Assembly (NCBI GenBank): GCA_945872825.1
Contig: CAMCBD010000019.1
Span: forward strand, 1 to 37,119
DNA length: 37,119 nt
Direction: 5' to 3'
From: Nitrosomonas ureae
Lineage (GTDB): Bacteria > Pseudomonadota > Gammaproteobacteria > Burkholderiales > Nitrosomonadaceae
The notes below the pieces were generated by a model that was not told the DNA's origin, searched no databases, and was given only the letters and a program-made list of their open reading frames with translations. The translations under genes were made by a program, and so were the position numbers. This document shows, in pieces, positions 9,524-17,924 of the stretch. How positions within the stretch are numbered: the first letter of the stretch is position 1; each line of letters starts with the position of its first letter.

Positions 9524-9547
9524 GGGCAAATGATTATTTGCCCCTAC
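9520..9547. repeat. REP palindrome, copy 1, overlapping the RhuM-Fic stop codon
   Basis: This is a 28-base near-perfect palindrome. The left arm GTAGGGGCAAAT and right arm ATTTGCCCCTAC are joined by a four-base centre. The TAG inside the left arm (9521-9523) is the stop codon of the RhuM-Fic gene. An identical 28-base copy lies at 9854-9881 inside the following transposase gene, as expected for a REP and its RAYT. Confidence 0.85.
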
Positions 9548-9574
9548 TACAATTCCAACAATAACCTGGACATC

Positions 9575-10165
9575 ATGACCTACAATCCAACCATTCATCG
9601 CCGTAAATCGATTCGATTGCAAGGGTATGATTATTCACAGGCTGGTTTGTATTTTATTACCGTTTGTACGCATAACCGGGTGCCGTTGTTTGGGGAAATT
9701 GTTGACGGGGTTATGGCTCTGAATACAGCGGGTCAGATCGTAGAAAAATGCTGGTGTGCGATATCCGATCATTTCCCGCAGGTCACCTTGGATGAATTCG
9801 TGGTCATGCCCAATCATGTGCATGGAATTATTGCCATCGCGGCCACGAATCCTGTAGGGGCAAATGATTATTTGCCCCTACCATCCAACGAAACAACCCC
9901 GCAATCGAACGAAATACCCCGGCCATTGCCACATGGCACATCCCGCACGATTGGATCTATGGTGAGGGGATTCAAAATTGGCGTCACTCAATGGTTTCGC
10001 GCCAATACCGATACTCATGTGGTTTGGCAGCGCAATTATTACGAGCACATTATCCGCAACGAGGATGCTTACTTGAAAATCGCGGAATATATTCAAACCA
10101 ATCCCCGGTGCTGGGAAACGGATACCTACTTGCCTTCATGCACAAGAAAGCGCATCATTCGATGA
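9575..10165 (+). CDS. REP-associated tyrosine transposase (RAYT, Y1/IS200-like)
   Basis: RAYTs are single-copy HUH-type nucleases that bind, cleave and join REP hairpins as single-stranded DNA. The 197-residue product has HVH (residues 81-83, in VVMPNHVHGII) as the metal-binding HUH motif. The catalytic tyrosine is in the RNYYEHIIR segment, followed by YIQTNP. The start at 9575 (MTYNPTIHRRKSIRLQGYDY) matches the family start. The frame is open upstream to 9530, but that part is REP sequence. A complete REP copy lies in frame inside the gene and encodes VGANDYLPLP at residues 94-103. It sits between the RhuM-Fic gene and vapB, interrupting an otherwise overlapping RM operon. Confidence 0.9.
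   Translation: MTYNPTIHRRKSIRLQGYDYSQAGLYFITVCTHNRVPLFGEIVDGVMALNTAGQIVEKCWCAISDHFPQVTLDEFVVMPNHVHGIIAIAATNPVGANDYLPLPSNETTPQSNEIPRPLPHGTSRTIGSMVRGFKIGVTQWFRANTDTHVVWQRNYYEHIIRNEDAYLKIAEYIQTNPRCWETDTYLPSCTRKRIIR
9854..9881. repeat. REP palindrome, copy 2, in frame inside the RAYT gene
   Basis: This is base-for-base identical to the 28-base palindrome at 9520-9547. It encodes VGANDYLPL in frame, between the HUH core and the conserved SRTIGSMVRGFKIGVTQW segment. The transposase frame stays open through it. Confidence 0.88.
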
Positions 10166-10183
10166 ACTATTCGGAGATAAGCC

Positions 10184-10390
10184 ATGAGAACCACCATCGT
10201 ATTGGATGACGAATTACTGGAAAAAGCGCAAGCTTTAACCCATGTGCAAGAGAAGTCCGCACTGGTCAAAGAAGCATTGAAAGCACTGATCGAACGGGAA
10301 AGTGCCAAAAGGCTGGCCAATTTGGGCGGCTCTGAACCACAACTGAACGCAATCCCACGCCGGCAAACCAGCGAATCAATGCCTGAATGA
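10184..10390 (+). CDS. vapB: VapB-type antitoxin
   Basis: The 68-residue protein starts with MRTTIVLDDELLEKAQALT, the ribbon-helix-helix-like opening of VapB antitoxins of the DUF2191 kind. A helix (KSALVKEALKALIERESAKRL) and a disordered C-terminal tail follow; such tails usually block the PIN toxin's active site. A good Shine-Dalgarno sequence (CGGAGA) lies 7-8 bases before the ATG. The stop overlaps the vapC start by 4 bases (ATGA). Such pairs usually repress their own promoter, but no operator is obvious here. Confidence 0.85.
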   Translation: MRTTIVLDDELLEKAQALTHVQEKSALVKEALKALIERESAKRLANLGGSEPQLNAIPRRQTSESMPE

Positions 10391-10761
10391 TTCTGGTCGA
10401 TACCTCGGTCTGGATTAATCATCTGCGCAATAACGATCCGCATTTAGTCCGCTTGCTGACTGAAAATAATGTACTGGGTCATCCTTTTGTGCGCGGTGAA
10501 TTGGCGTTGGGCAATTTGCGCCAACGTAAAGAAATTCTGACCGCGCTGGATAACTTGCCCCAGGCCCCCGTTGCTTTTACCGATGAAGTGAATTATTTCA
10601 TCGAAAAACATTCGCTGTTTGGTTTGGGTATTGGCTTGATCGACGCCCATTTATTAGCTGCAACGCAGTTATCCGGCAATACCTGGCTGTGGACGCAGGA
10701 TAAGCGGCTCCTGGTAGCCGCTAATCGTCTTAATTTGGCGGCATCTGTTCAAAATGACTAA
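10387..10761 (+). CDS. vapC: VapC-type PIN-domain ribonuclease toxin
   Basis: This 124-residue PIN-domain protein would act as a Mg-dependent ribonuclease toxin, cleaving tRNA or rRNA when freed from VapB. All four expected acidic residues are present: Asp5 in MILVDTSVW, Glu38 in VRGELALG, Asp86 in LIDAHLLAA and Asp105 in TQDKRL. Its start overlaps vapB, and its end overlaps the start of hsdR by 8 bases, so the toxin is translated within the restriction operon. An active site this complete argues that the module still works. The placement might add a stabilising function to the restriction genes; that is inference. Confidence 0.9.
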   Translation: MILVDTSVWINHLRNNDPHLVRLLTENNVLGHPFVRGELALGNLRQRKEILTALDNLPQAPVAFTDEVNYFIEKHSLFGLGIGLIDAHLLAATQLSGNTWLWTQDKRLLVAANRLNLAASVQND

Positions 10762-13700
10762 ACTCACCGAATCTGCGATTGAAGAGCTAGCGATAAAATT
10801 ATTCACGCAGCTCGGTTACAGCCCTATCTACGCACCCGATATCGCCCCCGATGGCGATCATCCCGAGCGCGCCCACTACGATGAAGTATTGCTCATCGGC
10901 CGGTTAGAAAAAGCACTCCAGCGTATCAATCCTGGCATGACGGTCACGGTATTACAAACCGCCCTGAAAGAAGTCGAACGCATTCATTTCCCCGAATTAC
11001 TCACCAACAATGAAACTTTCCATCGCCTGCTCACAGAAGGCGTCAAAGTCAGCTACCAGCAAGATGGCAATGAACGTGGTGATATCGTCTGGCTGATTGA
11101 TTTTGAGAATCCCGGCAATAACGAATTCGTGGTGGCCAGCCAGTTTACGGTGATTGAAAACAATCAGAACAAGCGCCCCGATCTGGTGCTGTTTGTGAAT
11201 GGTATTCCTCTGGTCGTGATTGAGCTTAAAAATGCCGCCGATGAAAACACCACGATCAAGTCCGCATTCAAGCAACTGGAAACCTACAAACAAAGCATTC
11301 CCAGTTTGTTTACCTACAATGCCTTATTGGTGATCTCGGATGGACTGGAAGCCAAAGCCGGTTCACTGTCAGCAAGCTTCAGCCGCTTCATGTCCTGGAA
11401 AACAGCCGATGGCAAGGTGGAAGCCTCTCATCTGGTCAGCCAACTGGAAACTCTGATTAAAGGGATGCTGAACAAAAGAACCTTGCTCGATTTGGTGCGG
11501 CATTTTGTTGTATTTGAAAAATCCAAGAAAGAAGATCCGCAAACCGGCGTGATCAGTATCAGCACAGTCAAAAAGATTGCTGCCTATCACCAGTATTACG
11601 CGGTGAATGCCGCCGTGGCTTCAACCTTGCGTGCAGCAGACATTGGCCTTAATTCCAGAGTCATGCAAAGCCCGGCCAGCTATGGTTTACCCGATGTGGC
11701 TCAGCAACCCAGAGGAGATAAAAAAGCCGGTGTCGTGTGGCACACACAAGGCAGCGGTAAATCACTGTCGATGGTGTTTTATACCGGCAAGGTAGTGCTG
11801 GCGTTAAACAATCCCACGATCCTGGTGATTACCGACCGGAACGATCTGGATGATCAACTGTTCGATACCTTTGCAGCTTGTAAACAATTGTTGCGACAGG
11901 AACCCAGGCAAGTGGAAAATCGCCAGCAATTGAAAGAGCTGTTGCGCGTGGCATCTGGTGGCGTGATCTTTACTACCATCCAGAAATTCCAGCCGGAAGA
12001 AGGCAATGTGTATGAAGAGCTTTCTGACCGTCGCAACATTGTGGTGATTGCCGATGAAGCACATCGTACGCAATATGGCTTTAGTGCTAAAACCATCGAT
12101 CATAAAGATGCGCAAGGTGAAGTGATCGGCAAGAAAGTGGTGTACGGTTTTGCCAAGTATTTGCGCGATGCGCTACCCAATGCCACGTATTTGGGCTTTA
12201 CCGGTACGCCGATTGAAAAGACGGATGTCAACACGCCTGCCGTGTTTGGTCATTATGTGGATATTTACGATATTGCACAGGCCGTGGAAGACGGTGCCAC
12301 GGTGCGCATTTACTACGAGAGCCGCTTGGCAAAAGTCGCATTGAGTGAGGAAGGCCGGAAACTGATCAAGGAACTGGATGATGAACTGGATCAGGATGAA
12401 CTGACCGATACCCAGAAGGCGAAGGCCAAATGGACGCAGATGGAAGCGCTGATTGGCAGTGAATGTCGCATCCAAAACATCGCGCAAGATTTGGTCAATC
12501 ATTTTGAAGCACGCCAGGAAGTGTTTGCCGGGAAAGGCATGATTGTGTGCATGTCGCGCCGCATTGCGGCTGATCTTTATGTAGAGATCGTCAAGCTGCG
12601 ACCACAATGGCATTCCGATGACTTAAACAAGGGCATGATCAAGGTGGTGATGACGGCGGCATCCTCCGATGGCCCGGTCATGTCGAAACACCACACCACC
12701 AAGCAGCAACGCAAACTATTGGCCGAGCGCATGAAGGATAACAGTGATGCATTGAAACTGGTGATTGTGCGCGACATGTGGTTAACCGGTTTTGATGCGC
12801 CCAGTATGCACACGCTGTATATCGACAAGCCCATGAAAGGGCACAATCTGATGCAAGCCATCGCACGAGTGAATCGTGTTTATGGCGATAAGCCCGGCGG
12901 ATTGGTAGTGGATTACCTCGGCATTGCTTCGGATTTGAAAGAAGCCTTGTCGTTCTATTCCGATGCGGGCGGTAAAGGTGATCCGACCTTAATGCAGGAA
13001 CAAGCTGTGCAGCTCATGCTGGAGAAACTCGAAGTGGTATCCGCCCTGTATCATGGCTTTGCATACGAAGAATATTTTGAAGCAGATACATCGCAGAAAC
13101 TGGCACTCATTCTAGCGGCTGAAGATCATATTCTCGGACTGGATGATGGTAAGAAACGCTATATCAATGAAGTAACCGCACTGTCTCTGGCGTTCGCCAT
13201 CGCTATTCCGCATGAACAGGCTCTGGAAGCCAAGGATGAAGTGGCTTTCTTTCAGGCCGTCAAAGCGCGCCTGTCGAAATTCGACAGCACCGGCAGCGGC
13301 AAAACCGATGAAGATATTGAAACCACTATCCGGCAAGTGATTGACCGTGCCTTGGTATCGGAACAGGTGATTGATATATTTGATGCAGCCGGGATCAAGA
13401 AGCCGGATATTTCGATTCTTTCCGAAGATTTTCTGGCAGAACTCAAAGACTATCAGCACAAGAATGTGGCATTGGAAGTATTGAAGAAACTGCTCAATGA
13501 TGAGCTGAAAGTGCGTGCCCGGATTAATTTGATGCAAAGCCGATCGTTGATGGAGATGCTGGAAAACGCCATCAAGAAATATCACAATAAAATTCTGACC
13601 GCTGCCGAAGTGATTGATGAATTGATCAAAATCAGCAAGGAAATCGTGGCATCCGATAAAGAAGCAGAGAAACTTGATTTATCAACTTTTGAGTATGCCT

Positions 13701-13963
13701 TTTACACTGCTGTTGCCAGCAACGAAAGTGCACGTGAACTGATGCAAAATGACAAGTTACGTGAACTGGCAATCGTACTGACTCAGCGAGTCCGTCAAAA
13801 TGCTTCGATTGATTGGACTATTAAGGAAAGTGTAAAAGCCAAGCTGAAAGTGATTGTGAAACGCACACTGCGCCAATTCGGCTACCCGCCCGATATGCAA
13901 TTGATCGCGACTGAAATGGTATTGAAGCAGGCTGAGATGATTGCCAATGAATTGGCTGCTTGA
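10754..13963 (+). CDS. hsdR: Type I restriction-modification system, restriction and translocation subunit
   Basis: HsdR is the motor and nuclease of the R2M2S complex. The 1069-residue product has the N-terminal PD-(D/E)xK-type nuclease (Asp143 in RPDLVLF, Glu157 and Lys159 in VVIELKNA). Two RecA-like helicase domains follow, with Walker A at HTQGSGKS (from residue 330) and DEAH at 434-437, then YLGFTGTPIEKTD and IARVNRVYGDKPGG. The C-terminal helical region would contact HsdM. Length is normal for the family. The start overlaps vapC by 8 bases. The gene ends only about 15 bases before an IS5-family remnant, but the C-terminus looks complete. Confidence 0.95.
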   Translation: MTKLTESAIEELAIKLFTQLGYSPIYAPDIAPDGDHPERAHYDEVLLIGRLEKALQRINPGMTVTVLQTALKEVERIHFPELLTNNETFHRLLTEGVKVSYQQDGNERGDIVWLIDFENPGNNEFVVASQFTVIENNQNKRPDLVLFVNGIPLVVIELKNAADENTTIKSAFKQLETYKQSIPSLFTYNALLVISDGLEAKAGSLSASFSRFMSWKTADGKVEASHLVSQLETLIKGMLNKRTLLDLVRHFVVFEKSKKEDPQTGVISISTVKKIAAYHQYYAVNAAVASTLRAADIGLNSRVMQSPASYGLPDVAQQPRGDKKAGVVWHTQGSGKSLSMVFYTGKVVLALNNPTILVITDRNDLDDQLFDTFAACKQLLRQEPRQVENRQQLKELLRVASGGVIFTTIQKFQPEEGNVYEELSDRRNIVVIADEAHRTQYGFSAKTIDHKDAQGEVIGKKVVYGFAKYLRDALPNATYLGFTGTPIEKTDVNTPAVFGHYVDIYDIAQAVEDGATVRIYYESRLAKVALSEEGRKLIKELDDELDQDELTDTQKAKAKWTQMEALIGSECRIQNIAQDLVNHFEARQEVFAGKGMIVCMSRRIAADLYVEIVKLRPQWHSDDLNKGMIKVVMTAASSDGPVMSKHHTTKQQRKLLAERMKDNSDALKLVIVRDMWLTGFDAPSMHTLYIDKPMKGHNLMQAIARVNRVYGDKPGGLVVDYLGIASDLKEALSFYSDAGGKGDPTLMQEQAVQLMLEKLEVVSALYHGFAYEEYFEADTSQKLALILAAEDHILGLDDGKKRYINEVTALSLAFAIAIPHEQALEAKDEVAFFQAVKARLSKFDSTGSGKTDEDIETTIRQVIDRALVSEQVIDIFDAAGIKKPDISILSEDFLAELKDYQHKNVALEVLKKLLNDELKVRARINLMQSRSLMEMLENAIKKYHNKILTAAEVIDELIKISKEIVASDKEAEKLDLSTFEYAFYTAVASNESARELMQNDKLRELAIVLTQRVRQNASIDWTIKESVKAKLKVIVKRTLRQFGYPPDMQLIATEMVLKQAEMIANELAA

Positions 13964-13978
13964 AGCATGAGTGGTTAA

Positions 13979-14296
13979 CCGGCATTGTCACTGACCAAGC
14001 CGCAGCGACGTTGGCTCAGACGCCGACAGGCCGTAGAGCCTGCGATTGGGTATTTAAAGCCGGAGTACCGAATGGACCGCTGCTGGTTGCAGGGCAAGTT
14101 GGGAGATGCGCTCCATGCTGTGCTGTGTGCGGCGGGATACAACCTGCGCTGGCTGATGAGGGCAGTACTCCGCTTGAGGCTAAAGGGTATTTTGTTGCGC
14201 CTTGCGTTGTTTCAGTTGATCAACCGCTTCCGCGCAAAACAACCATATATTGGCGAAGCTTGCTTGTATATAAAGCAAAGCCACCGCCACGGTTAG
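13979..14296 (+). pseudogene. IS5-family transposase remnant (C-terminal part only)
   Basis: The frame 13979-14296 encodes about 105 residues: RRRQAVEPAIGYLKPEYRMD, then RCWLQGKLGDALHAVLCAAG and YNLRWLMR. This is the C-terminal region of IS5-family DDE transposases, with the catalytic Glu in the AVEPAIGYLK segment. The N-terminal two-thirds with the DD residues is absent. A TAA in this frame at 13976-13978 marks the break. It abuts the end of hsdR and suggests an old insertion or deletion at the island edge. No intact terminal inverted repeats were recognised. Confidence 0.8.
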
Positions 14297-14373
14297 GTGA
14301 ATTTTACAGGGCCGACTAAATAGGCGGTCGAAAGACAAAACGAAACTCAAGCGCTATAAATCAGGCGCAACGA

Positions 14374-15300
14374 TCACTTGTTTTTACAGTTGATTTCCCC
14401 AATATGAATCTCGCCCCTGATCTCAGCTAACTTCACTTGTTTTTCTCGCTCCCGGTAGCGGGCTTTGTCTTCTTCCGAGCGGTCATGGTAACAAGTGGGG
14501 CAACTAATTCCCTGTTGATAGTACTCACTGAGTTTGTCTTCTTCTGAAATCGGCAAACGGCACGCGTGACATTGATCATAGCTGCCTTTTTCAAGTTGAT
14601 GATTCACGGTAACCCGCTCATCAAACACAAAACACTCACCCTGCCACAAGGATTCCTCCTGTGGAATTTCCTCCAAGTATTTCAGAATGCCACCCTGCAA
14701 ATGGTAAACCTCCTCAAATCCTTGCTGTTTTAAATACGCCGTGGATTTCTCACAACGAATTCCGCCCGTGCAATACATCGCTACTTTTTTATGCACCGAG
14801 GGATCCAAGTGTTGGGATACATAGTGTGGAAATTCACGAAAAGTTGTGGTGTGGGGGTTTATTGCATTGGCAAACGCACCGACCGCAACCTCATATTGGT
14901 TGCGGGTATCGATCAACAAAACCTCCGGGTCGTTAATTAATTCATTCCATTGCCGAGGCGCCACATAGGTTCCAACCAATTGCTTGGGATCAATTCCCTC
15001 AACCCCCATTGTGACGATCTCTTTCTTCAGTTTTACTTTGCTGCGTTTGAATGGCATCTCGTCGGTCATGGATTCCTTGATCACTATGCTAGCAAGCTCT
15101 GGTATCGTTTCCATCCACTCCAGAACAGAATCGATGCCCATCCGGCTGCCAGAAATGGTGCCATTGACCCCTTCCTCCGCCAGCAGCAACGTTCCTTTTG
15201 TCTGATTTTCAACCATCTTCGCTTGCAGCGGTTGTTGTATCTCTTTGTAATGAGGTAAGGAGACAAATTTATACAGTGCACAAACAACAAATTTTGACAT
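14374..15300 (-). CDS. trhO: tRNA uridine(34) hydroxylase, rhodanese family
   Basis: TrhO (YceA, UPF0176) hydroxylates uridine 34 of certain tRNAs in an oxygen-dependent route to 5-hydroxyuridine. The protein has the N-terminal acylphosphatase-like part ([15 protein letters not shown]). A rhodanese domain follows with the cysteine loop [12 protein letters not shown], then a C-terminal Cys-rich segment (CHAC and CPTC pairs) that may bind zinc. I start at the ATG at 15300 ([12 protein letters not shown]), which has AGAGGAAA about 6 bases upstream. An in-frame ATG at 15318 would add six atypical residues. It is a single gene, divergent from the Crp/Fnr regulator. Confidence 0.92.
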   Translation of the reverse strand: MSKFVVCALYKFVSLPHYKEIQQPLQAKMVENQTKGTLLLAEEGVNGTISGSRMGIDSVLEWMETIPELASIVIKESMTDEMPFKRSKVKLKKEIVTMGVEGIDPKQLVGTYVAPRQWNELINDPEVLLIDTRNQYEVAVGAFANAINPHTTTFREFPHYVSQHLDPSVHKKVAMYCTGGIRCEKSTAYLKQQGFEEVYHLQGGILKYLEEIPQEESLWQGECFVFDERVTVNHQLEKGSYDQCHACRLPISEEDKLSEYYQQGISCPTCYHDRSEEDKARYREREKQVKLAEIRGEIHIGEINCKNK

Positions 15301-15550
15301 TATGGTTTCCTCTTGCATGCCGAATCATAAATTAGGCGCAGTAACAGTCATGTTGACACCTATTCAAGTACGCGATCCAGTGACAGCGATAATTCTGCTT
15401 GTTTATTATTATCTTGCATTGCTCTATTTTTCGCATTCATTGTATTTTGCAGGATAATAGCGCTTTTCATTGTAAGATTGTATTGCTTGTGAATCTTCCA
15501 GTCATTAAGAGCGCGTAAATTGTTATATTCAGAATTCAAGGGAACATTGA

Positions 15551-16246
15551 GTGTCTTCGTCAGAACACAGCGATAAATCGGGATCCATAGATACGTTTTT
15601 TGAGCGTGATTTCGAGCAATTAAAGCAGGATTATCCTTCGATCCAGGAAACTGATGCGGCAAGTAAAGATTTCCTTTATCGTCAAGGGGATCATTGTGCC
15701 TACGTCTTCTGGATAAAAAGCGGTATCGTGAAACTTTCTCATCTGACAGCGCAGGGAACCGGAATTACCATTACGCTGCTGAGAAAAGGGGATGTCATTG
15801 GCTATTTTCAGGGTGATTCCGCCCGTCAGGAGATGGAAGAGACGGCGCAAGCACTCGGGGAAGTGAGTTACTATCGTTTGGCCTATAGCGATTTCAAGGC
15901 GATGCTGTCACAGCATGCGGAACTGGCGTGGCATGTGTTTGAGGAGACATACGCTCGCAAGCAGAAAATCGAACGTAAACTCCGGACTATTCTGACGCAA
16001 CCGGTTGAGATGCGCCTTGCCGCAACGTTATTGGAGCTGGCCGAGATGTTTGGAATCCGGTGCACGCATGGCTATGCATTGGAAATTCACTTAACACAGC
16101 AGGATGTGGCGGATTTGATCGGTGCCAGTCGTTCGGTTGTGAGCACAATTCTGAATGATTTTAGAAACCGCGGTATGCTCGACTATACGCGTGATCAGAT
16201 TTGTATCAATGACGCCACGCTCAGGGATTTCTGTCAAACCAAGTAA
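15551..16246 (+). CDS. Crp/Fnr-family transcriptional regulator
   Basis: The 231-residue protein has an N-terminal cyclic-nucleotide-binding-type beta barrel (about residues 20-140, with LYRQGDHCAYVFWIKSGIVK and LLRKGDVIGYF). A long dimer helix follows, then a winged helix at about 150-230 with the recognition region LTQQDVADLIGASRSVVSTI. The N-terminal Cys cluster of oxygen-sensing FNR is absent (one Cys only), so it is not a 4Fe-4S FNR; the ligand is unknown. Start is GTG, preceded by AAGGGAA at good spacing. It lies 108 bases upstream of a small membrane protein gene in the same direction, which may be its target. Confidence 0.9.
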   Translation: MSSSEHSDKSGSIDTFFERDFEQLKQDYPSIQETDAASKDFLYRQGDHCAYVFWIKSGIVKLSHLTAQGTGITITLLRKGDVIGYFQGDSARQEMEETAQALGEVSYYRLAYSDFKAMLSQHAELAWHVFEETYARKQKIERKLRTILTQPVEMRLAATLLELAEMFGIRCTHGYALEIHLTQQDVADLIGASRSVVSTILNDFRNRGMLDYTRDQICINDATLRDFCQTK

Positions 16247-16291
16247 TCTCTGGATAGTTTGTTGGGTAGCTAACAGACATCGCGGCAGCGC

Positions 16292-16343
16292 TGTATTAAT
16301 GTATGCAACATGGTAACCATTGGGGGAACCACCCATTAATACA
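16292..16343. promoter_or_regulatory. Nested inverted repeats in front of a small membrane protein gene
   Basis: Perfect 10-base arms TGTATTAATG (16292-16301) and CATTAATACA (16334-16343) enclose a second perfect palindrome, ATGGTAACCAT (16310-16320). A small GGG-CCC pair lies between them. The outer right arm runs directly into the AGGAG Shine-Dalgarno sequence of the gene at 16355. It could be an operator for a dimeric regulator or an RNA fold controlling translation. Confidence 0.5.
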
Positions 16344-16354
16344 GGAGCATTAAC

Positions 16355-16711
16355 ATGAAAGTGATTTCACCGCGTCTACACGGCTATCTTGATTTTCTGA
16401 CCGTTATTCTATTTTTACTTGCCCCAACACTATTAGATTTGAGCCAAGTGCCTGCGATGCTTGCGTATGGCCTGGCGGTAATTCATCTGATCGTTACATT
16501 GGCTTCTGATTTTCCGTTCGGCGTCATCAAGATCATTCCATTTCCCATCCATGGCTGGATTGAACGCATCGTCGGCCCTTCGCTGATTGCGGTGCCTTTT
16601 ATTCTCGGTTTTGCCAATGAAGAGATCGCGCGGAATTTTTATATCGCCGCCGGTCTGGTCATTATCGCAGTGGGTGTGTTGACGGATTACCAAAGTAAAG
16701 CAAAAGATTGA
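16355..16711 (+). CDS. Small four-helix membrane protein of unknown function
   Basis: The 118-residue product is very hydrophobic, with four likely membrane helices (about 11-29, 34-52, 68-87 and 90-110) separated by short loops. It contains HGYLDFLTVILFLLAPTLL and PFPIHGWIERIVGPSLI; the pairing of an HGY/HGW motif before each hydrophobic half suggests an internal duplication. It resembles small SPW-repeat-like membrane proteins, but I do not assign it firmly. AGGAG lies about 7 bases before the ATG. The nested inverted repeat just upstream and the preceding Crp/Fnr gene suggest regulated expression. Confidence 0.75.
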   Translation: MKVISPRLHGYLDFLTVILFLLAPTLLDLSQVPAMLAYGLAVIHLIVTLASDFPFGVIKIIPFPIHGWIERIVGPSLIAVPFILGFANEEIARNFYIAAGLVIIAVGVLTDYQSKAKD

Positions 16712-16756
16712 GAAGGTTAATCCAGCATTCCCTAAATTAACCAATATTCTCCGGGG

Positions 16757-17128
16757 TTATTCGCAACGATAAACATTTCCAATGAATATGATTTCCTTAT
16801 CAACCCCGGGAATATCATATTTTCCAGTGTTATTGGAATAGATAATATGCACGTTATTGCCGCCCAGTTTCTGTGCTTCGCTTCTTAAGTTGTTTCTGGC
16901 TTTAATCAGCCGGTCGGTATAGGGGGTATTGTCTTCTTCGGTTTCGCTCTCTTTTGATGAACCCTTCACTTTGCCGAGTAATTCGCAGCCATCAGGGCCT
17001 TGTTCGCCGAGTATGATCGTTACTGCTTTGGCGTCTTCCGGTTGCGCTGACACTTCCGCGCAACCGATGATGAGTAATGCCAGCATTACTCTTTGGATTA
17101 ATTGGCTAATTTCTTTTGAAACACTCAT
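16757..17128 (-). CDS. DUF4156-type lipoprotein
   Basis: The start chosen is 17128 (MSVSKEISQ), with AGGAG seven bases upstream; the frame is open further upstream but has no ribosome site there. The N-terminus is a lipoprotein signal with the lipobox LIIGC, so the mature protein would be anchored at that Cys. The mature part contains CELLGKVKGSS, NNLRSEAQKLGGNNVHI and ends IGNVYRCE, all typical of DUF4156 outer-membrane-type lipoproteins related to RcsF. Its function here is unknown. It converges with the membrane protein gene at 16355. Confidence 0.8.
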   Translation of the reverse strand: MSVSKEISQLIQRVMLALLIIGCAEVSAQPEDAKAVTIILGEQGPDGCELLGKVKGSSKESETEEDNTPYTDRLIKARNNLRSEAQKLGGNNVHIIYSNNTGKYDIPGVDKEIIFIGNVYRCE

Positions 17129-17337
17129 GGGTGACTCCTGATACGTGATTGTATTTTTCTTAAGCCGGGGTAGCATAGATAAGCACAGTGTTACCCGTCA
17201 ATAGCATTTGTTCAAGCAGCGTAAGGAAATGGTATGCAATGAAAGGAAATAGAGCCCTAGTCGTTCCTTTTTAGGCCATTTCCTGGATTCTTACTCAGGT
17301 ATATTGCGTCAATGTAACTTACTGGAGGTATTATACA

Positions 17338-17910
17338 TTGGATACCATCATCTATATTTCCCTGGCAGGGATAGTCATTGTCCTTGTATACGGAATCATG
17401 CTGTATAACAGCCTGATTGATATTAAGCATAGCGTTTCCCAGGCGTGGTCGAATATTGATATTTTGTTGAAGCAGCGCCACGATGAACTTCCCAAGCTGG
17501 TTGAAACCTGTAAGCAGTATATGGGTTTTGAACAGGAAACGCTCAAACAAGTGATTGCAGCTCGTTCGCAGGTTGCCTCCGCGTGGGAAACTGGCAACAT
17601 CGGCGCATTGGGTTCTGCGGAAAATATGCTGCGGGTTGGGCTGGGCAATTTGTTCGCAGTGGTGGAAGATTATCCGGAGTTGAAAGCCAGTGAGAAATTC
17701 CAGCATTTGCAGGCGCGGATTTCCGGATTGGAAAATAGCATCGCGGATCGTCGTGAGTACTACAATGAGGCGGTCAGAATTAACAATGTGCGGATTGAGC
17801 AGTTTCCCGATGTCATTATTGCCAATTGGTTTAAATTCAAGCCACGCGATTTGCTTGAGTTTAATTACGCGGACAAACAGGATATCAATATCGGAAGATT
17901 GTTTGGCTAA
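17338..17910 (+). CDS. LemA family protein
   Basis: The 190-residue protein has one N-terminal membrane helix (about residues 3-23). A long helical LemA domain follows, with YNSLIDIKHSVSQAWSNIDI, LLKQRHDELPKLVETCKQYM, and ASEKFQHLQARISGLENSIA, then DRREYYNEAVRINNVRIEQFP. The start is TTG at 17338, with a strong GGAGG eleven bases upstream. LemA proteins are membrane-anchored with a large extracytoplasmic or cytoplasmic helical domain and no firm biochemical role. The next gene, a GIDE-domain protein, begins 14 bases after the stop, a frequent pairing that suggests the two act together. Confidence 0.92.
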   Translation: MDTIIYISLAGIVIVLVYGIMLYNSLIDIKHSVSQAWSNIDILLKQRHDELPKLVETCKQYMGFEQETLKQVIAARSQVASAWETGNIGALGSAENMLRVGLGNLFAVVEDYPELKASEKFQHLQARISGLENSIADRREYYNEAVRINNVRIEQFPDVIIANWFKFKPRDLLEFNYADKQDINIGRLFG

Positions 17911-17924
17911 CGCACAGTTTCCAC

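Noticed and set aside
13960-14319. Plus-strand 119-codon frame starting at the end of hsdR
   Set aside because: It is a shadow of the IS5 transposase remnant, which is read in another frame and matches the family.
15360-15662. Minus-strand 100-codon frame between trhO and the Crp/Fnr gene
   Set aside because: It overlaps the well-supported GTG start of the Crp/Fnr gene, lacks a ribosome site, and its N-terminal half mirrors that gene.
16715-16742. GGTTAAT/ATTAACC inverted repeat between two convergent genes, as a terminator
   Set aside because: The stem is only seven AT-rich pairs with a 14-base loop and no T-run, too weak to call.
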